Positions 1-8,417 of a DNA stretch of 50,770 bases are shown here, one piece after another. Position numbers and translations under genes: made by a program. The DNA is from Culturomica sp. GTDB lineage: Bacteria > Bacteroidota > Bacteroidia > Bacteroidales > Marinifilaceae. Positions within the stretch are counted from its first letter, which is position 1. Every line of letters starts with the position of its first letter. The notes under the pieces were generated by a model. That model did no database searches, was not told where the DNA came from, and saw only the letters and a program-made list of their open reading frames with translations. Location: positions 1 through 50,770 of the forward strand of contig JAISHE010000006.1 of the NCBI GenBank assembly GCA_031262745.1, written 5' to 3'.

Positions 1-34
1 ACAAAGCGGTTTATACTGCTTTGTTCTTTATTAA

Positions 35-108
35 GGCGAGGTAGCTCAGCAGGTTAGAGCGCATGATTCATAATCATGAGGTCGGCGGTTCAAGCCCGCC
101 TCTCGCTA
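35..108 (+). tRNA. tRNA-Met (anticodon CAT)
   Basis: A complete cloverleaf can be folded by eye. The acceptor arm GGCGAGG pairs with TCTCGCT (G-U at the first and last pairs), the anticodon stem CATGA/TCATG holds the loop TTCATAA with anticodon CAT, and the T arm GGCGG-TTCAAGC-CCGCC is perfect. The first pair is G-U rather than the C-A mismatch typical of an initiator, which points to elongator Met. A lysidine-modified tRNA-Ile(CAU) cannot be excluded from sequence alone. CCA is not fully encoded (ACA follows). Confidence 0.9.
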
Positions 109-120
109 CAAAAGAAAATG

Positions 121-160
121 GGGGCTTTCCTAAGAAATTAGGTAAGCCCTTTTATTTTTT
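121..160 (+). terminator. Intrinsic terminator of the tRNA-Met transcript
   Basis: GGGCTTTCCTAA and TTAGGTAAGCCC form a stem of about 12 pairs with one internal mismatch and a short GAAA loop, followed by a T-rich tract at 150-160. It lies 12 bases after the tRNA. Confidence 0.75.
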
Positions 161-186
161 ATATGCTTTTTTATAAATTCTTTTAC

Positions 187-194
187 TACATTTG
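187..194 (+). promoter_or_regulatory. Candidate -7 promoter box (TACATTTG)
   Basis: TACATTTG fits the Bacteroidetes -7 consensus TAnnTTTG, 59 bases before the DUF4861 start codon. No clear -33 TTTG is seen. A near-identical block (AAATTCTTTT, then ACTACATTTG) precedes the recombinase gene at 4283. Confidence 0.45.
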
Positions 195-252
195 TAAGTA
201 GTTATATCATAAGAGATATTTTACGTATTTAATGTATGCTTAATTTTTTAAT

Positions 253-1371
253 ATGAAGAAAATACTAATTGCTTTACTTGTCTTGATGGGCTTGGCAAGT
301 TGTGTGGAAAAAGAGATTACAGTTACGGTTAAAAATACTGCCGATTTTAAAAGATCGCATGAAACGGTTGAAATTCCATGGAGTGAATTGCAGAAGATTA
401 ATCCTGCTGTGGCAGAAGATGTGGTTGTAACGGATGAGAATGGAAGTGAAATTCCTTCGCAGTTGATATACAAAGGTAGTAATCTCCCTCAGTCGTTGAT
501 ATTTCAGGTAACTGTAGATAAACATGCAGATAAAACGTATAAAATAGTCAAGGGTAAAGCTACTGTCTACGAATCTAAAGTTTTCGGTAGATTGATTCCT
601 GAACGTAAAGACGACTTCGCTTGGGAAAATGATAAGATTATATATCGTATTTACGGTCCAGCTTTGGAAGCAACCGGCGAAATAAGTAACGGTATTGACG
701 TTTGGATGAAATCTACGAGTGAGTTGGTTATTGATAGATGGTACCAAGCAAATGATTATCACGTTGATCACGGTGAAGGTATGGATGCTTATAAAGTCGG
801 TCGTACGCTTGGGGGCGGTGCGATGGCTCCTTATTGGAACGGAGAACTTGTTTTGGGTAATAACTTTATTTCACACGAGATTATCGAAAAAGGTCCGGTT
901 CGTTTTTCTTTTAAATTAACTTATGCACCTTATAAAGTAGGTGAAAAAATGGTTATTGAAACACGTTTATTTTCAATAGATGCCGGTAGTCGACTTACAA
1001 AAGTGGAATCCACATTTGCAGATGCACCTGCCGGTATGCAAGTGGCTGCGGGTATTGTGCTTCGTGAAGGCGGTGAACAAATGACAGATTTGAGTAAAGG
1101 TATTGCTGCTTACTGGGAACCGCAAAACAATGATAACAATGTCAATAACGGTCATATAGCTGTCGGTGTCATCATTCCCGAAGGTATTACCGGCATTTCA
1201 GAACAGGAAGGTCATCTTTTGGCAATTGCCGACTACAATTCAAAACCTATTGTTTACTACATAGCTTCCGGTTGGAGTAAAGCAGGCATAGATAATGCCG
1301 CAGCATGGTTTGAGATCATGAATTCGGAAGCTACGATGCTTTCAAATCCTTTGAAAGTAATGGTGAAATAA
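253..1371 (+). CDS. DUF4861 family lipoprotein (pectin-associated)
   Basis: A 372-residue protein with a lipoprotein signal peptide (hydrophobic residues 4-15, lipobox LASC at about 14-17), so it is probably anchored in the outer membrane or facing the periplasm. The rest resembles DUF4861, a beta-rich family of unknown activity often found near uronate and pectin enzymes in Bacteroidetes. Visible features are WSELQ, EIPSQL and GEGMDAYKVGRTLGGG. A second DUF4861 member lies in the main pectin cluster at 29802-31007 and shares the EIPSQL-type segment and similar length. This copy is monocistronic, with its own promoter-like box upstream and a terminator downstream. The catalytic role is unknown and only the family is recognised. 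Start chosen at ATG with a typical MKKI signal-peptide beginning. Confidence 0.75.
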   Translation: MKKILIALLVLMGLASCVEKEITVTVKNTADFKRSHETVEIPWSELQKINPAVAEDVVVTDENGSEIPSQLIYKGSNLPQSLIFQVTVDKHADKTYKIVKGKATVYESKVFGRLIPERKDDFAWENDKIIYRIYGPALEATGEISNGIDVWMKSTSELVIDRWYQANDYHVDHGEGMDAYKVGRTLGGGAMAPYWNGELVLGNNFISHEIIEKGPVRFSFKLTYAPYKVGEKMVIETRLFSIDAGSRLTKVESTFADAPAGMQVAAGIVLREGGEQMTDLSKGIAAYWEPQNNDNNVNNGHIAVGVIIPEGITGISEQEGHLLAIADYNSKPIVYYIASGWSKAGIDNAAAWFEIMNSEATMLSNPLKVMVK

Positions 1372-1386
1372 GGACAAACGTAATAA

Positions 1387-1418
1387 AAAAGCGACCGAGA
1401 AAACTCCCAGTCGCTTTA
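1387..1418. terminator. Bidirectional terminator between DUF4861 gene and tRNA-Leu
   Basis: AAGCGAC (1389-1395) pairs with GTCGCTT (1410-1416), with A-rich sequence on the left and T-rich on the right. It can therefore end the plus-strand DUF4861 transcript and the minus-strand tRNA-Leu transcript, which converge here. Confidence 0.7.
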
Positions 1419-1427
1419 TTAATTTTG

Positions 1428-1511
1428 TACCCGAGGTGGGAATCGAACCCACACGATATTGCTATCACTGGATTTTGAGTCCAGCGCGTCTACCAATTCC
1501 GCCACCCGGGC
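1428..1511 (-). tRNA. tRNA-Leu (anticodon CAA)
   Basis: On the minus strand the acceptor GCCCGGG pairs with CTCGGGT. The anticodon stem CTGGA/TCCAG holds the loop CTCAAAA with anticodon CAA. A long variable arm (GTGATAGCAATATC) and the T arm GTGGG-TTCGATT-CCCAC follow. The 84-nt length and long variable arm are typical of class II tRNA-Leu. The 3' CCA is not encoded. Confidence 0.95.
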
Positions 1512-1565
1512 AAAGAACTCGGCTGCAAAGGTATATAAAATCATATTAACTGCAAATATTCTGAG

Positions 1566-1601
1566 AAAATCTTTGCATAAAAAAATCTTTGCATAACTTT
1601 G
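1566..1601 (+). promoter_or_regulatory. Strong Bacteroidetes-type promoter with 15-bp tandem repeat
   Basis: A -33 TTTG (1572-1575) and a perfect -7 TAACTTTG (1594-1601) are separated by 18 bases, matching the Bacteroidetes vegetative consensus. They sit within two direct copies of AAAATCTTTGCATAA (1566-1580 and 1582-1596). The predicted start is about 30 bases before the peptidase ATG. Confidence 0.65.
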
Positions 1602-1636
1602 TGCTTCTTGGATTACCTTATAATATATATTTATAA

Positions 1637-2959
1637 ATGAAAAGGATTATAATTGTCATTTTACTGCTGTTACAGATGTTCGTAAAGGCAGATGTGTTAA
1701 ACAAACTGAAACAAATCGAAGCAATAAGCGGTGTAGAAAAAATAGATGTGCAACCGTTCACGGAAAGTTATCTGTTTTGGTTTGAGCAACCTGTTGATCA
1801 CAATAATCTCTCAGGACCAAAGTTTAAACAGAAAGTGGTGATTAGCCACAGGTCTTATGAGGCACCGATAGTCGTAGAGTTAGCGGGTTATAATCTGAAA
1901 AATTATAATGAAACGGAATTATCAGCGTTACTTAAATCAAATCAAATCAAGATTGAGCACAGGTTTTTCGATAAAAGTGTACCGGAAACCGGTATAGAGT
2001 GGCAATATTTAACAATAAAACAGTCGGCAGCCGATCACCATGCCATAATCGAAGCACTGAAATCAGCCTTATATCCACAATCAAAATGGATTTCCACAGG
2101 TATAAGTAAAGGTGGGCAAACAACAATTTTTCACCGTTATTTCTATCCCGAAGATGTTGATGTGAGTGTTCCATACGTGGCACCTTTCAATTTGGACAGA
2201 GTGGATCCACGTATCGAAAAGTTTTTGAATAAACTTGGCACGTCCAAAGGTAGTTTGGGGTCATTCATGCTAGGCAAGAGTGAAAATAAATCACAATGTC
2301 ATTATGATGTGCGTGATTTTCAACTACTTTGTTTTAAACGTAAGGCGGAATTATTGCCTTTATTGGAAGAATATACAAAGGGAAAAGGATATACGTTTAA
2401 GAAAGTGGGGAGTACGGAAAGGGCTTTTGAACTAATGGTACTCGAATATCAATTCGCTTTCTGGCAATGGGGTACGGAATGTGGCAGTATACCTGCGGGA
2501 GAAGATGTTGAAGCGACTGATATTTTTAAACATCTTTTAAGTGTTTCCGGACCTGATTTCTTTGAAGACAAGGAGATTGAACGCATGTATCCTTTTATGT
2601 ATGCAGCCTATACGGAAACAGGTATGTATGATTACAAGACAGCTCCTTTCAAAAAATATTTGCCGGATAATAAGAAGAATATTACTTTTGATTTTGCCCT
2701 ACCGGAAGGAGTTTATGTTCCGGCATTTAACAAATTGCAGGCTGAAGCGATAATCGCTTGGATGCAAACCGACGCCGAGAATATTCTTTTCATTTACGGT
2801 GGGCAGGATCCTTGGGCTGCTACGGCTGTGGAACTGAAAGACAATATAAGGTGTAGAAAATACATTAAACCTGATATGAGCCATCGCTGTCGTATTAATA
2901 GTTTTGAAGCGATTACTCGTGAGGATATTAAGATTACACTTACAGATTGGTTGAAATAA
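1637..2959 (+). CDS. S37-type secreted aminopeptidase (PS-10 family)
   Basis: A 440-residue exported serine peptidase of the alpha/beta-hydrolase type resembling MEROPS S37 (tripeptidyl aminopeptidase-like). Residues 1-18 form a signal peptide. The nucleophile motif GISKGG puts the serine at about 157, an acid residue lies in YGGQDPW near 390, and the histidine in DMSHRC near 414, so the triad appears intact. Family members release short peptides from protein N-termini in the periplasm or at the surface. It stands alone behind its own promoter. Its last 20 bases overlap, tail to tail, the end of the minus-strand Kdo transferase gene. It has no obvious link to the pectin genes. Confidence 0.8.
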   Translation: MKRIIIVILLLLQMFVKADVLNKLKQIEAISGVEKIDVQPFTESYLFWFEQPVDHNNLSGPKFKQKVVISHRSYEAPIVVELAGYNLKNYNETELSALLKSNQIKIEHRFFDKSVPETGIEWQYLTIKQSAADHHAIIEALKSALYPQSKWISTGISKGGQTTIFHRYFYPEDVDVSVPYVAPFNLDRVDPRIEKFLNKLGTSKGSLGSFMLGKSENKSQCHYDVRDFQLLCFKRKAELLPLLEEYTKGKGYTFKKVGSTERAFELMVLEYQFAFWQWGTECGSIPAGEDVEATDIFKHLLSVSGPDFFEDKEIERMYPFMYAAYTETGMYDYKTAPFKKYLPDNKKNITFDFALPEGVYVPAFNKLQAEAIIAWMQTDAENILFIYGGQDPWAATAVELKDNIRCRKYIKPDMSHRCRINSFEAITREDIKITLTDWLK

Positions 2960-4172
2960 TTTCTATTATCGCCTTTGTGGCTCCTAAATGACTGAGTACG
3001 TAGTTGCCGGCATGTTGACCGGCTGCTGTTCGTGTTTCTTCGTCGTTTAGAAGATTGTCGAAAATCTTGTGCAAATCATCTTCATTGTTGACACTAAATC
3101 CGCCACCGCTGTTAATTAACTCAACGGCTTCATTGAAACGTTTGTAATTGCTGCCGAAAACAACGGGTAATCCGTAGACTGCAGCTTCCAAAGTATTATG
3201 GATACCAACTCCAAATCCTCCGCCTATGTATGCAAGTTTACCGTAGCGATAAACGGCGGACAGAAGACCAATGCAGTCGATGATAAGTACATCGGCTTGT
3301 TGAATTGTATTCACATTGTCGCTTAGCTTAGCAATTTTACGCTGACTTTTTTCGACTATACCTTTAATATGAGAACCGCCGATTTCGTGCGGTGCTATTA
3401 TCCATTTATTATTGTCATTGGAGTTATTTATATAGCTGAAAAGCAGCTCTTCGTCAGGTTGCCATGTGCTACCGCATATAATGGCTTTTTCTCCTTTGCA
3501 GAACAACTCCGCTTTTTCAATTGTCTTGGCAGAATCGGCAATTTGTTTAACACGGTTGAAACGGGTGTCGCCGGTAATTTTATAATTACACACATTTATA
3601 GATGCTAACAACTTTGCAGATTCTTCATTCTGTACAAAAATTAGATTAAAGAGATGCAAGATATTTCTATAAAATCCGCCCCACGCTTTGAAGAATATTT
3701 GATTTTTGCGAAATATTGCAGAAATAATATAAGTGGGTATTTTTTGACTGTGTAATACATTCAAATAATTGAACCAAAATTCATACTTCACGAAAACCGC
3801 AACATCCGGTCGGAAATACTTGACAAATTTTGCAGCATTTGCAGGAGTATCGGCAGGCAGATAGAACACATAATCGGCACCTTGATAATTCTTTCTTATT
3901 TCATATCCGGAAGGAGAAAAGAAAGTGAGCAAGATTTTAGTGGCAGGTTCCTTTTCTTTAAGTTCCTCCATAACGGGTCTCCCTTGTTCAAACTCTCCTA
4001 ATGATGAGGCATGAAACCAAACTAATCGTTCTGTACCTCTTTTAGTTTTCTTAATTTCTGAAAATATATTTTTTCTTCCCTTAATCCAAAGTTTTGCTTT
4101 ATGATTGAAGAAGCTTGCAATCCATATAGCGTTAATATACAGAAGTATACCTATGTTGTAAATTAATCTCAT
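2940..4172 (-). CDS. waaA: 3-deoxy-D-manno-octulosonic acid (Kdo) transferase
   Basis: An inner-membrane GT30 glycosyltransferase that adds Kdo from CMP-Kdo to the lipid A precursor. The start at 4172 gives 410 residues beginning MRLIYNIGILLY, the usual N-terminal membrane anchor. The frame is open to 4256, but that extension is not typical of the family. Visible family features are WFHASSLGEFEQGRP near 50, LLTFFSPSGYE, the segment YADYVFYLPAD-like near 100 (here GADYVFYLPADTP), and the C-terminal GGGFGVGIHNTLEAAVYG with PVVFG, which forms the nucleotide-sugar site. The 3' end overlaps the converging peptidase gene by 20 bp. A housekeeping gene of lipopolysaccharide synthesis. Confidence 0.92.
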   Translation of the reverse strand: MRLIYNIGILLYINAIWIASFFNHKAKLWIKGRKNIFSEIKKTKRGTERLVWFHASSLGEFEQGRPVMEELKEKEPATKILLTFFSPSGYEIRKNYQGADYVFYLPADTPANAAKFVKYFRPDVAVFVKYEFWFNYLNVLHSQKIPTYIISAIFRKNQIFFKAWGGFYRNILHLFNLIFVQNEESAKLLASINVCNYKITGDTRFNRVKQIADSAKTIEKAELFCKGEKAIICGSTWQPDEELLFSYINNSNDNNKWIIAPHEIGGSHIKGIVEKSQRKIAKLSDNVNTIQQADVLIIDCIGLLSAVYRYGKLAYIGGGFGVGIHNTLEAAVYGLPVVFGSNYKRFNEAVELINSGGGFSVNNEDDLHKIFDNLLNDEETRTAAGQHAGNYVLSHLGATKAIIEIISTNL

Positions 4173-4282
4173 GCTAAAGTATTTTAAAGAAATAAAGGTA
4201 CGAATTATTTTGAAATCCGGTATAATTACGATTGAGAGTTGAATGACAGCGGTCAAATGTTAAATTTTAAATTCTTTTTAAC

Positions 4283-4290
4283 TACATTTG
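4283..4290 (+). promoter_or_regulatory. Candidate -7 box of the recombinase gene (TACATTTG)
   Basis: TACATTTG fits TAnnTTTG and lies 35 bases before the recombinase ATG. The preceding AT-rich block resembles the one before position 187. No clear -33 TTTG is present. Confidence 0.45.
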
Positions 4291-4324
4291 CTGTCATATA
4301 GTATTAATTATTAAATGTTTAACT

Positions 4325-4996
4325 ATGATATATGGATATATAAGGGTAAGTACTGATAAGCAAACAGTGGAGAATCAACGTTTTGAGATTCAAAGATATT
4401 GTCGTAATAACAAAATGGACATAGATGATTGGATAGAGGAAACAATTTCAGGAACGACAAATGTTTTTGATAGAAAGTTGGGAGATTTACTCAAAAAACT
4501 AAAATATGGAGATATTTTAATTTGTAGCGAACTATCGCGTCTGGGCAGAAATGTAATGATGATAATGTCGCTTTTGAACGAATGTATGTCAAATGGGATT
4601 AAGGTGTGGACTATAAAAGAAGGTTACAGACTTGGTGATGATATCAATTCCAAAGTGTTAGCATTTGCTTTCAGTTTATCGGCTGAGATAGAGAGAACAT
4701 TGATTTCACAGCGAACAAAGGAAGCACTTGCGCGTAAACGTGCGGAAGGTGTTAGACTCGGTAGACCGACAGGTTTCAAGACAAATCATGAGAGATTGGT
4801 AAGGAATGAGCGAAAAATAAAAGAGCTACTTATAAAGAAAGTAACATATAAAGAGATTGCTCTTGTTATAGATGTAAATCGAAAGGAGTTGTTGCGCTTT
4901 GTTAGAGCCATGAATTTTGAAGATATGAAACCTATAAACGATTCAATAATTGTTAAAATTAATCAAAAAATAAAGATTATCAAGGTGCGGAAGTAG
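4325..4996 (+). CDS. Mpi-like serine recombinase (DNA invertase/resolvase)
   Basis: A 223-residue small serine recombinase. The N-terminal catalytic domain starts YGYIRVSTDKQTVENQ, with the nucleophile serine in VST (about residue 9), and continues with SELSRLGRN (the conserved SRLxR block near 70) and the long E-helix region AFSLSAEIERTLISQRTKEAL. RKRAEGVRLGRP leads into a C-terminal helix-turn-helix (about 150-200, ERKIKELLIKKVTYKEIA). It closely resembles the Bacteroides Mpi/Pin-type promoter invertases that flip promoters of surface-polysaccharide and other loci. It stands alone between waaA and the pectin locus. I found no clear pair of inverted recombination sites beside it, so its target may be distant. 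Confidence 0.88.
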   Translation: MIYGYIRVSTDKQTVENQRFEIQRYCRNNKMDIDDWIEETISGTTNVFDRKLGDLLKKLKYGDILICSELSRLGRNVMMIMSLLNECMSNGIKVWTIKEGYRLGDDINSKVLAFAFSLSAEIERTLISQRTKEALARKRAEGVRLGRPTGFKTNHERLVRNERKIKELLIKKVTYKEIALVIDVNRKELLRFVRAMNFEDMKPINDSIIVKINQKIKIIKVRK

Positions 4997-5086
4997 GTAT
5001 TTCGTTGTCAAAAGAGAGCCACACAATATTTCCATAAAAAGATATTTGGGAAGAATGTCCCCCTTAAATGGTAAGATTTTACCTTA

Positions 5087-5114
5087 CGCAAACGTTTTCT
5101 TTGGAATATTTTTG
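5087..5114 (+). promoter_or_regulatory. Candidate operator and -7 box in front of the SusC operon
   Basis: CGCAAACGTTTTCT (5087-5100) has a CG-centred palindromic core AAACGTTT like LacI-family/cre-type operators. It lies 6 bases before TATTTTTG (5107-5114), which fits TAnnTTTG. The SusC ATG is about 80 bases downstream, leaving a normal leader. A smaller palindrome GGTAA-GATT-TTACC lies at 5070-5083. The operator reading is inference, as no cognate regulator is encoded in the window. The 7-base AAACGTT also resembles part of the published Mpi site motif. Confidence 0.35.
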
Positions 5115-5195
5115 CCTTTGGAAAAATTTGTCAATTGTCAAAAGAACAAATTTTAGAGAGAATAATTTTTAACTTTAATCTTAATAAAACAAAAC

Positions 5196-8100
5196 ATGAA
5201 AAGAATTTTTCTTCGATTTATGCTTTTATTAGTTGGGTTGTATGCAGGAACGCTAATGGCTCAACAGGTAAAAGGTACAGTAAAGGATTCGCAGGGTCCT
5301 CTGCCCGGTGTTTCAATTCAGATAGTTGGAACGAGCGTGGGCACAAGTACCGATGTTGAAGGTAATTTTACCATCAATGTAAGCGATCCGGCAAAAACAG
5401 TTTTAAAATTCGTCTTCATTGGTATGAAGCCCTTAGAAGTTTCCGTAAACGGACGTGCAGATTTGGGTGTAATTACGATGGAAGAAGAAGCAACGATGCT
5501 TGATGAAGTTGTAGCTATTGGCTACGGCACGGTAAGACGTAAAGATGTAACCGGTTCGGTTTCATCTGTTTCTTCGGAAGCATTAACTGCAATTCCTGTT
5601 GCATCGGCTGTTGAGGCTATGGCAGGTAAAATGGCAGGTGTACAAATCACTACCACAGAAGGTTCGCCCGATGCGGAAATGAGAATTCGAGTGCGTGGTG
5701 GCGGTTCGATTACAGGTGATAACACACCGCTTTTCATAGTTGACGGTTTCCCTGTTGAAAGCATCAGCGACATTGCTCCGTCGGAAATTGAAAACATTGA
5801 TGTTTTGAAGGATGCTTCTTCAACAGCTATTTACGGTTCACGTGGTGCAAACGGTGTAATTATTGTAACCACAAAATCCGGTAAATCCGGCAAAACAACA
5901 GTTAGCTACAATGCTTATTATGGCGTTAAGAAAATGGCTAAAACATTGAATGTTTTAAGTGTACCCGATTATGTGAAATGGCAATATGAATTGCAGATGT
6001 TGGATGACGATGAGGATTTGACGAACTACGAAAAGTACTTCGGCTCGTATCAAGACATCGACATGTATGATAATGTTAAAGGTAACAATTGGCAAGATCA
6101 GGTGTTCGGTCGTTTGGGACATACCTTCAACCATAGTTTATCTGTTAACGGTGGTAGCGAAAAAATAGCTTATACTTTTAATTATAGCTATGTTGATGAC
6201 AAAGCTATTATGGAAGGTTCCAGCTACAGAAGAGATAACGTAAGTTTTAAACTTAATCACAAGCCCAATGAAAAAGTGGCTATTGATCTTTCTGCAAGGT
6301 ATTCCGATACCAAGATCAACGGTGGTGGTATGAACGAGCAGAATGAAGTTTCTTCAGCAGACTCTCGTATGAAACACTCCGTAATTTTTACTCCAATTCC
6401 GTTAAATGGTGTTTCATCAGAAGCAGGAGACGAGGAAACATACGGCGATTTGCTTGATCCTCTGCAATCAATCAAGGATAACGAGCAGACACAGCGTCGT
6501 ACCAACTATAATCTTGGTGCTGCATTTTCTTGGGAAGTTATCAACAATCTTCGTTTGAAATCTGAAATAGGTTTGGATCAAAGAACTTCTCAGAAAAACC
6601 GCTATTACGGTATGAGTACCTACTACGTTGGTAATAATCCTCCGGCAGAATTTCAGGATATGCCTGCTTTGACGATGGAAACCACAAAACGTAAGTCTCT
6701 ACGTAACACTAACACCGTTTCTTATGACTTCAAAGATTTGATCAATAGTGAAGAACATCATTTGAATCTTTTGTTGGGTGAAGAAATGATTATAACAAAG
6801 AGCAGTAAACTGACAAACACAATGCAAGGATATCCTGCAGGGTTTACATTTAATAATACAATAAACCTGACTACACAGGCAGGTCGTCAATTGTCGGATA
6901 ATTATTTGGATCCTAATGATAAACTATTGTCGTTCTTCGGTCGTTTGAACTACGATTTCAATAGCAAATATATTGCTTCTTTGACATTCCGTGCAGACGG
7001 TTCAAGTAAATTTGCAGACGGTAATCGTTGGGGCTATTTCCCTTCCGCAGCTGTTGCATGGCGTATTTCTTCGGAAAGTTTCATGGAAAGTACTCAAAAT
7101 TGGTTGGATGACTTGAAATTGAGAGCAAGCTACGGTACGGCAGGTAACAACAATATAGCTTCCGGTCAGATGACTCAATCGTTCCAAAACAGCACAAGTG
7201 CATGGATTAACGGTTACGATAGCAATTGGGCACCTTCAACCCGTATGGCAAATCCAGATTTGAAATGGGAAACCACTCACACTCGTAATATCGGTTTGGA
7301 CTTCAGCTTGTTCCGTAGCCGTTTGAACGGTAGTGTAGAAGTTTATTTGAATAGTACAAAAGACCTTTTGATGGACTTTCCTGTGCAGGGAACCGGTTAT
7401 TTAACTCAATATCGTAACATGGGTGAAACCGAAAACAAAGGTTTGGAAGTTTCTTTGAATTATGTTGCACTGGATGAAGCAAAATATGGCTTGAGTTTCA
7501 ACTTCAACATAGGTTTCAACAAAAACAAAATTAAATCGCTCGGTATGATGGAAGACTTCACGCAAGCCTCAGGTTGGGCAAGCACGGCATTTGAAGCAGA
7601 CTACATTGTTAGGAAAGGCGGTTCGGTTGGTGAAATGTACGGTATCAGAAGTGCAGGTCGTTACGAAGTGGATGATTTCGAAGGTTATCAAGGTAGCAAT
7701 TGGGTGTTGAAAGAAGGTTTACCGAGAAATTCTTATGCAACTTATATGCGCCCCGGTGCAATGAAATTAGTTGACCAACCTTTGGAAGGCAGTGATACCG
7801 GAGACGGACTTGTAAACGGTAACGACCGCGTGGTTATAGGTAATGCTAATCCTATTCACACCGGCGGTTTGACGATCAACGGTCGTTTATATGGTTTTGA
7901 TATTTCAGCTGTTTTGAACTGGAGTTATGGTAATGATATTTACAATGCCAACAAAATTGAGTATACAACGGCTCATAACTACAGATATCGTAATATGATC
8001 GATGTCATGGCTGACGGCAAACGTTGGACAAATCTTCGTGCCGACGGAACTATAAGCAATGATCCTACGGAATTGGCAGCAATGAACGCAAACACCACAA

Positions 8101-8396
8101 TGTGGTCGCCTGCAAGTAGATACGTATTCTCTGATTGGGCAGTTGAAGACGGTTCATTCCTTCGTTTGAATACATTGACTTTGGGTTATACTTTGCCTAC
8201 CGACCTTACTCAGAAACTTCACATTCAAAGAGTGCGTTTTTATGTAACCGGTTACAATGTAGCTTGCCTAACGGGTTATTCCGGTTTCGATCCCGAAGTT
8301 TCAACTCGTCGTAAAACTCCGCTTACTCCGGGTGTGGATTACTCCGCTTATCCTAAGAGCCGTCAGTTTGTTTTCGGTTTGAACGTTAATTTCTAA
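5196..8396 (+). CDS. SusC-like TonB-dependent outer-membrane transporter
   Basis: A 1066-residue SusC/RagA-type transporter that would import pectin oligosaccharides across the outer membrane using TonB energy. Order of parts: signal peptide 1-22 (ending LMAQQ), a carboxypeptidase-like regulatory domain about 25-98 (GTVKDSQGPLPGVSIQI), a TonB-box-like segment TMLDEVVAIGYG near 100-112, a plug with the SusC signature SSTAIYGSRGANGVIIVTTK near 205-225, then the long beta-barrel ending in LNVNF with the C-terminal aromatic residue. No N-terminal anti-sigma-interacting extension is present, so signalling through an ECF sigma is unlikely. It is the first gene of SusC-SusD-DUF5123, with 21 bases to SusD. 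Confidence 0.97.
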   Translation: MKRIFLRFMLLLVGLYAGTLMAQQVKGTVKDSQGPLPGVSIQIVGTSVGTSTDVEGNFTINVSDPAKTVLKFVFIGMKPLEVSVNGRADLGVITMEEEATMLDEVVAIGYGTVRRKDVTGSVSSVSSEALTAIPVASAVEAMAGKMAGVQITTTEGSPDAEMRIRVRGGGSITGDNTPLFIVDGFPVESISDIAPSEIENIDVLKDASSTAIYGSRGANGVIIVTTKSGKSGKTTVSYNAYYGVKKMAKTLNVLSVPDYVKWQYELQMLDDDEDLTNYEKYFGSYQDIDMYDNVKGNNWQDQVFGRLGHTFNHSLSVNGGSEKIAYTFNYSYVDDKAIMEGSSYRRDNVSFKLNHKPNEKVAIDLSARYSDTKINGGGMNEQNEVSSADSRMKHSVIFTPIPLNGVSSEAGDEETYGDLLDPLQSIKDNEQTQRRTNYNLGAAFSWEVINNLRLKSEIGLDQRTSQKNRYYGMSTYYVGNNPPAEFQDMPALTMETTKRKSLRNTNTVSYDFKDLINSEEHHLNLLLGEEMIITKSSKLTNTMQGYPAGFTFNNTINLTTQAGRQLSDNYLDPNDKLLSFFGRLNYDFNSKYIASLTFRADGSSKFADGNRWGYFPSAAVAWRISSESFMESTQNWLDDLKLRASYGTAGNNNIASGQMTQSFQNSTSAWINGYDSNWAPSTRMANPDLKWETTHTRNIGLDFSLFRSRLNGSVEVYLNSTKDLLMDFPVQGTGYLTQYRNMGETENKGLEVSLNYVALDEAKYGLSFNFNIGFNKNKIKSLGMMEDFTQASGWASTAFEADYIVRKGGSVGEMYGIRSAGRYEVDDFEGYQGSNWVLKEGLPRNSYATYMRPGAMKLVDQPLEGSDTGDGLVNGNDRVVIGNANPIHTGGLTINGRLYGFDISAVLNWSYGNDIYNANKIEYTTAHNYRYRNMIDVMADGKRWTNLRADGTISNDPTELAAMNANTTMWSPASRYVFSDWAVEDGSFLRLNTLTLGYTLPTDLTQKLHIQRVRFYVTGYNVACLTGYSGFDPEVSTRRKTPLTPGVDYSAYPKSRQFVFGLNVNF

Positions 8397-8417
8397 TAAT
8401 AAAGAAAAGAAGAAAAT

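Noticed and set aside
2940..4256. Longer waaA start at 4256
   Set aside because: The 28 extra residues do not look like the family N-terminus; MRLIYNIGILLY at 4172 is the usual membrane anchor.
173..4290. Similar AAATTCTTTT...ACTACATTTG blocks at about 173-194 and 4268-4290 as recombinase sites
   Set aside because: They lie in the same orientation, both just upstream of genes, and are best explained as shared promoter sequence.
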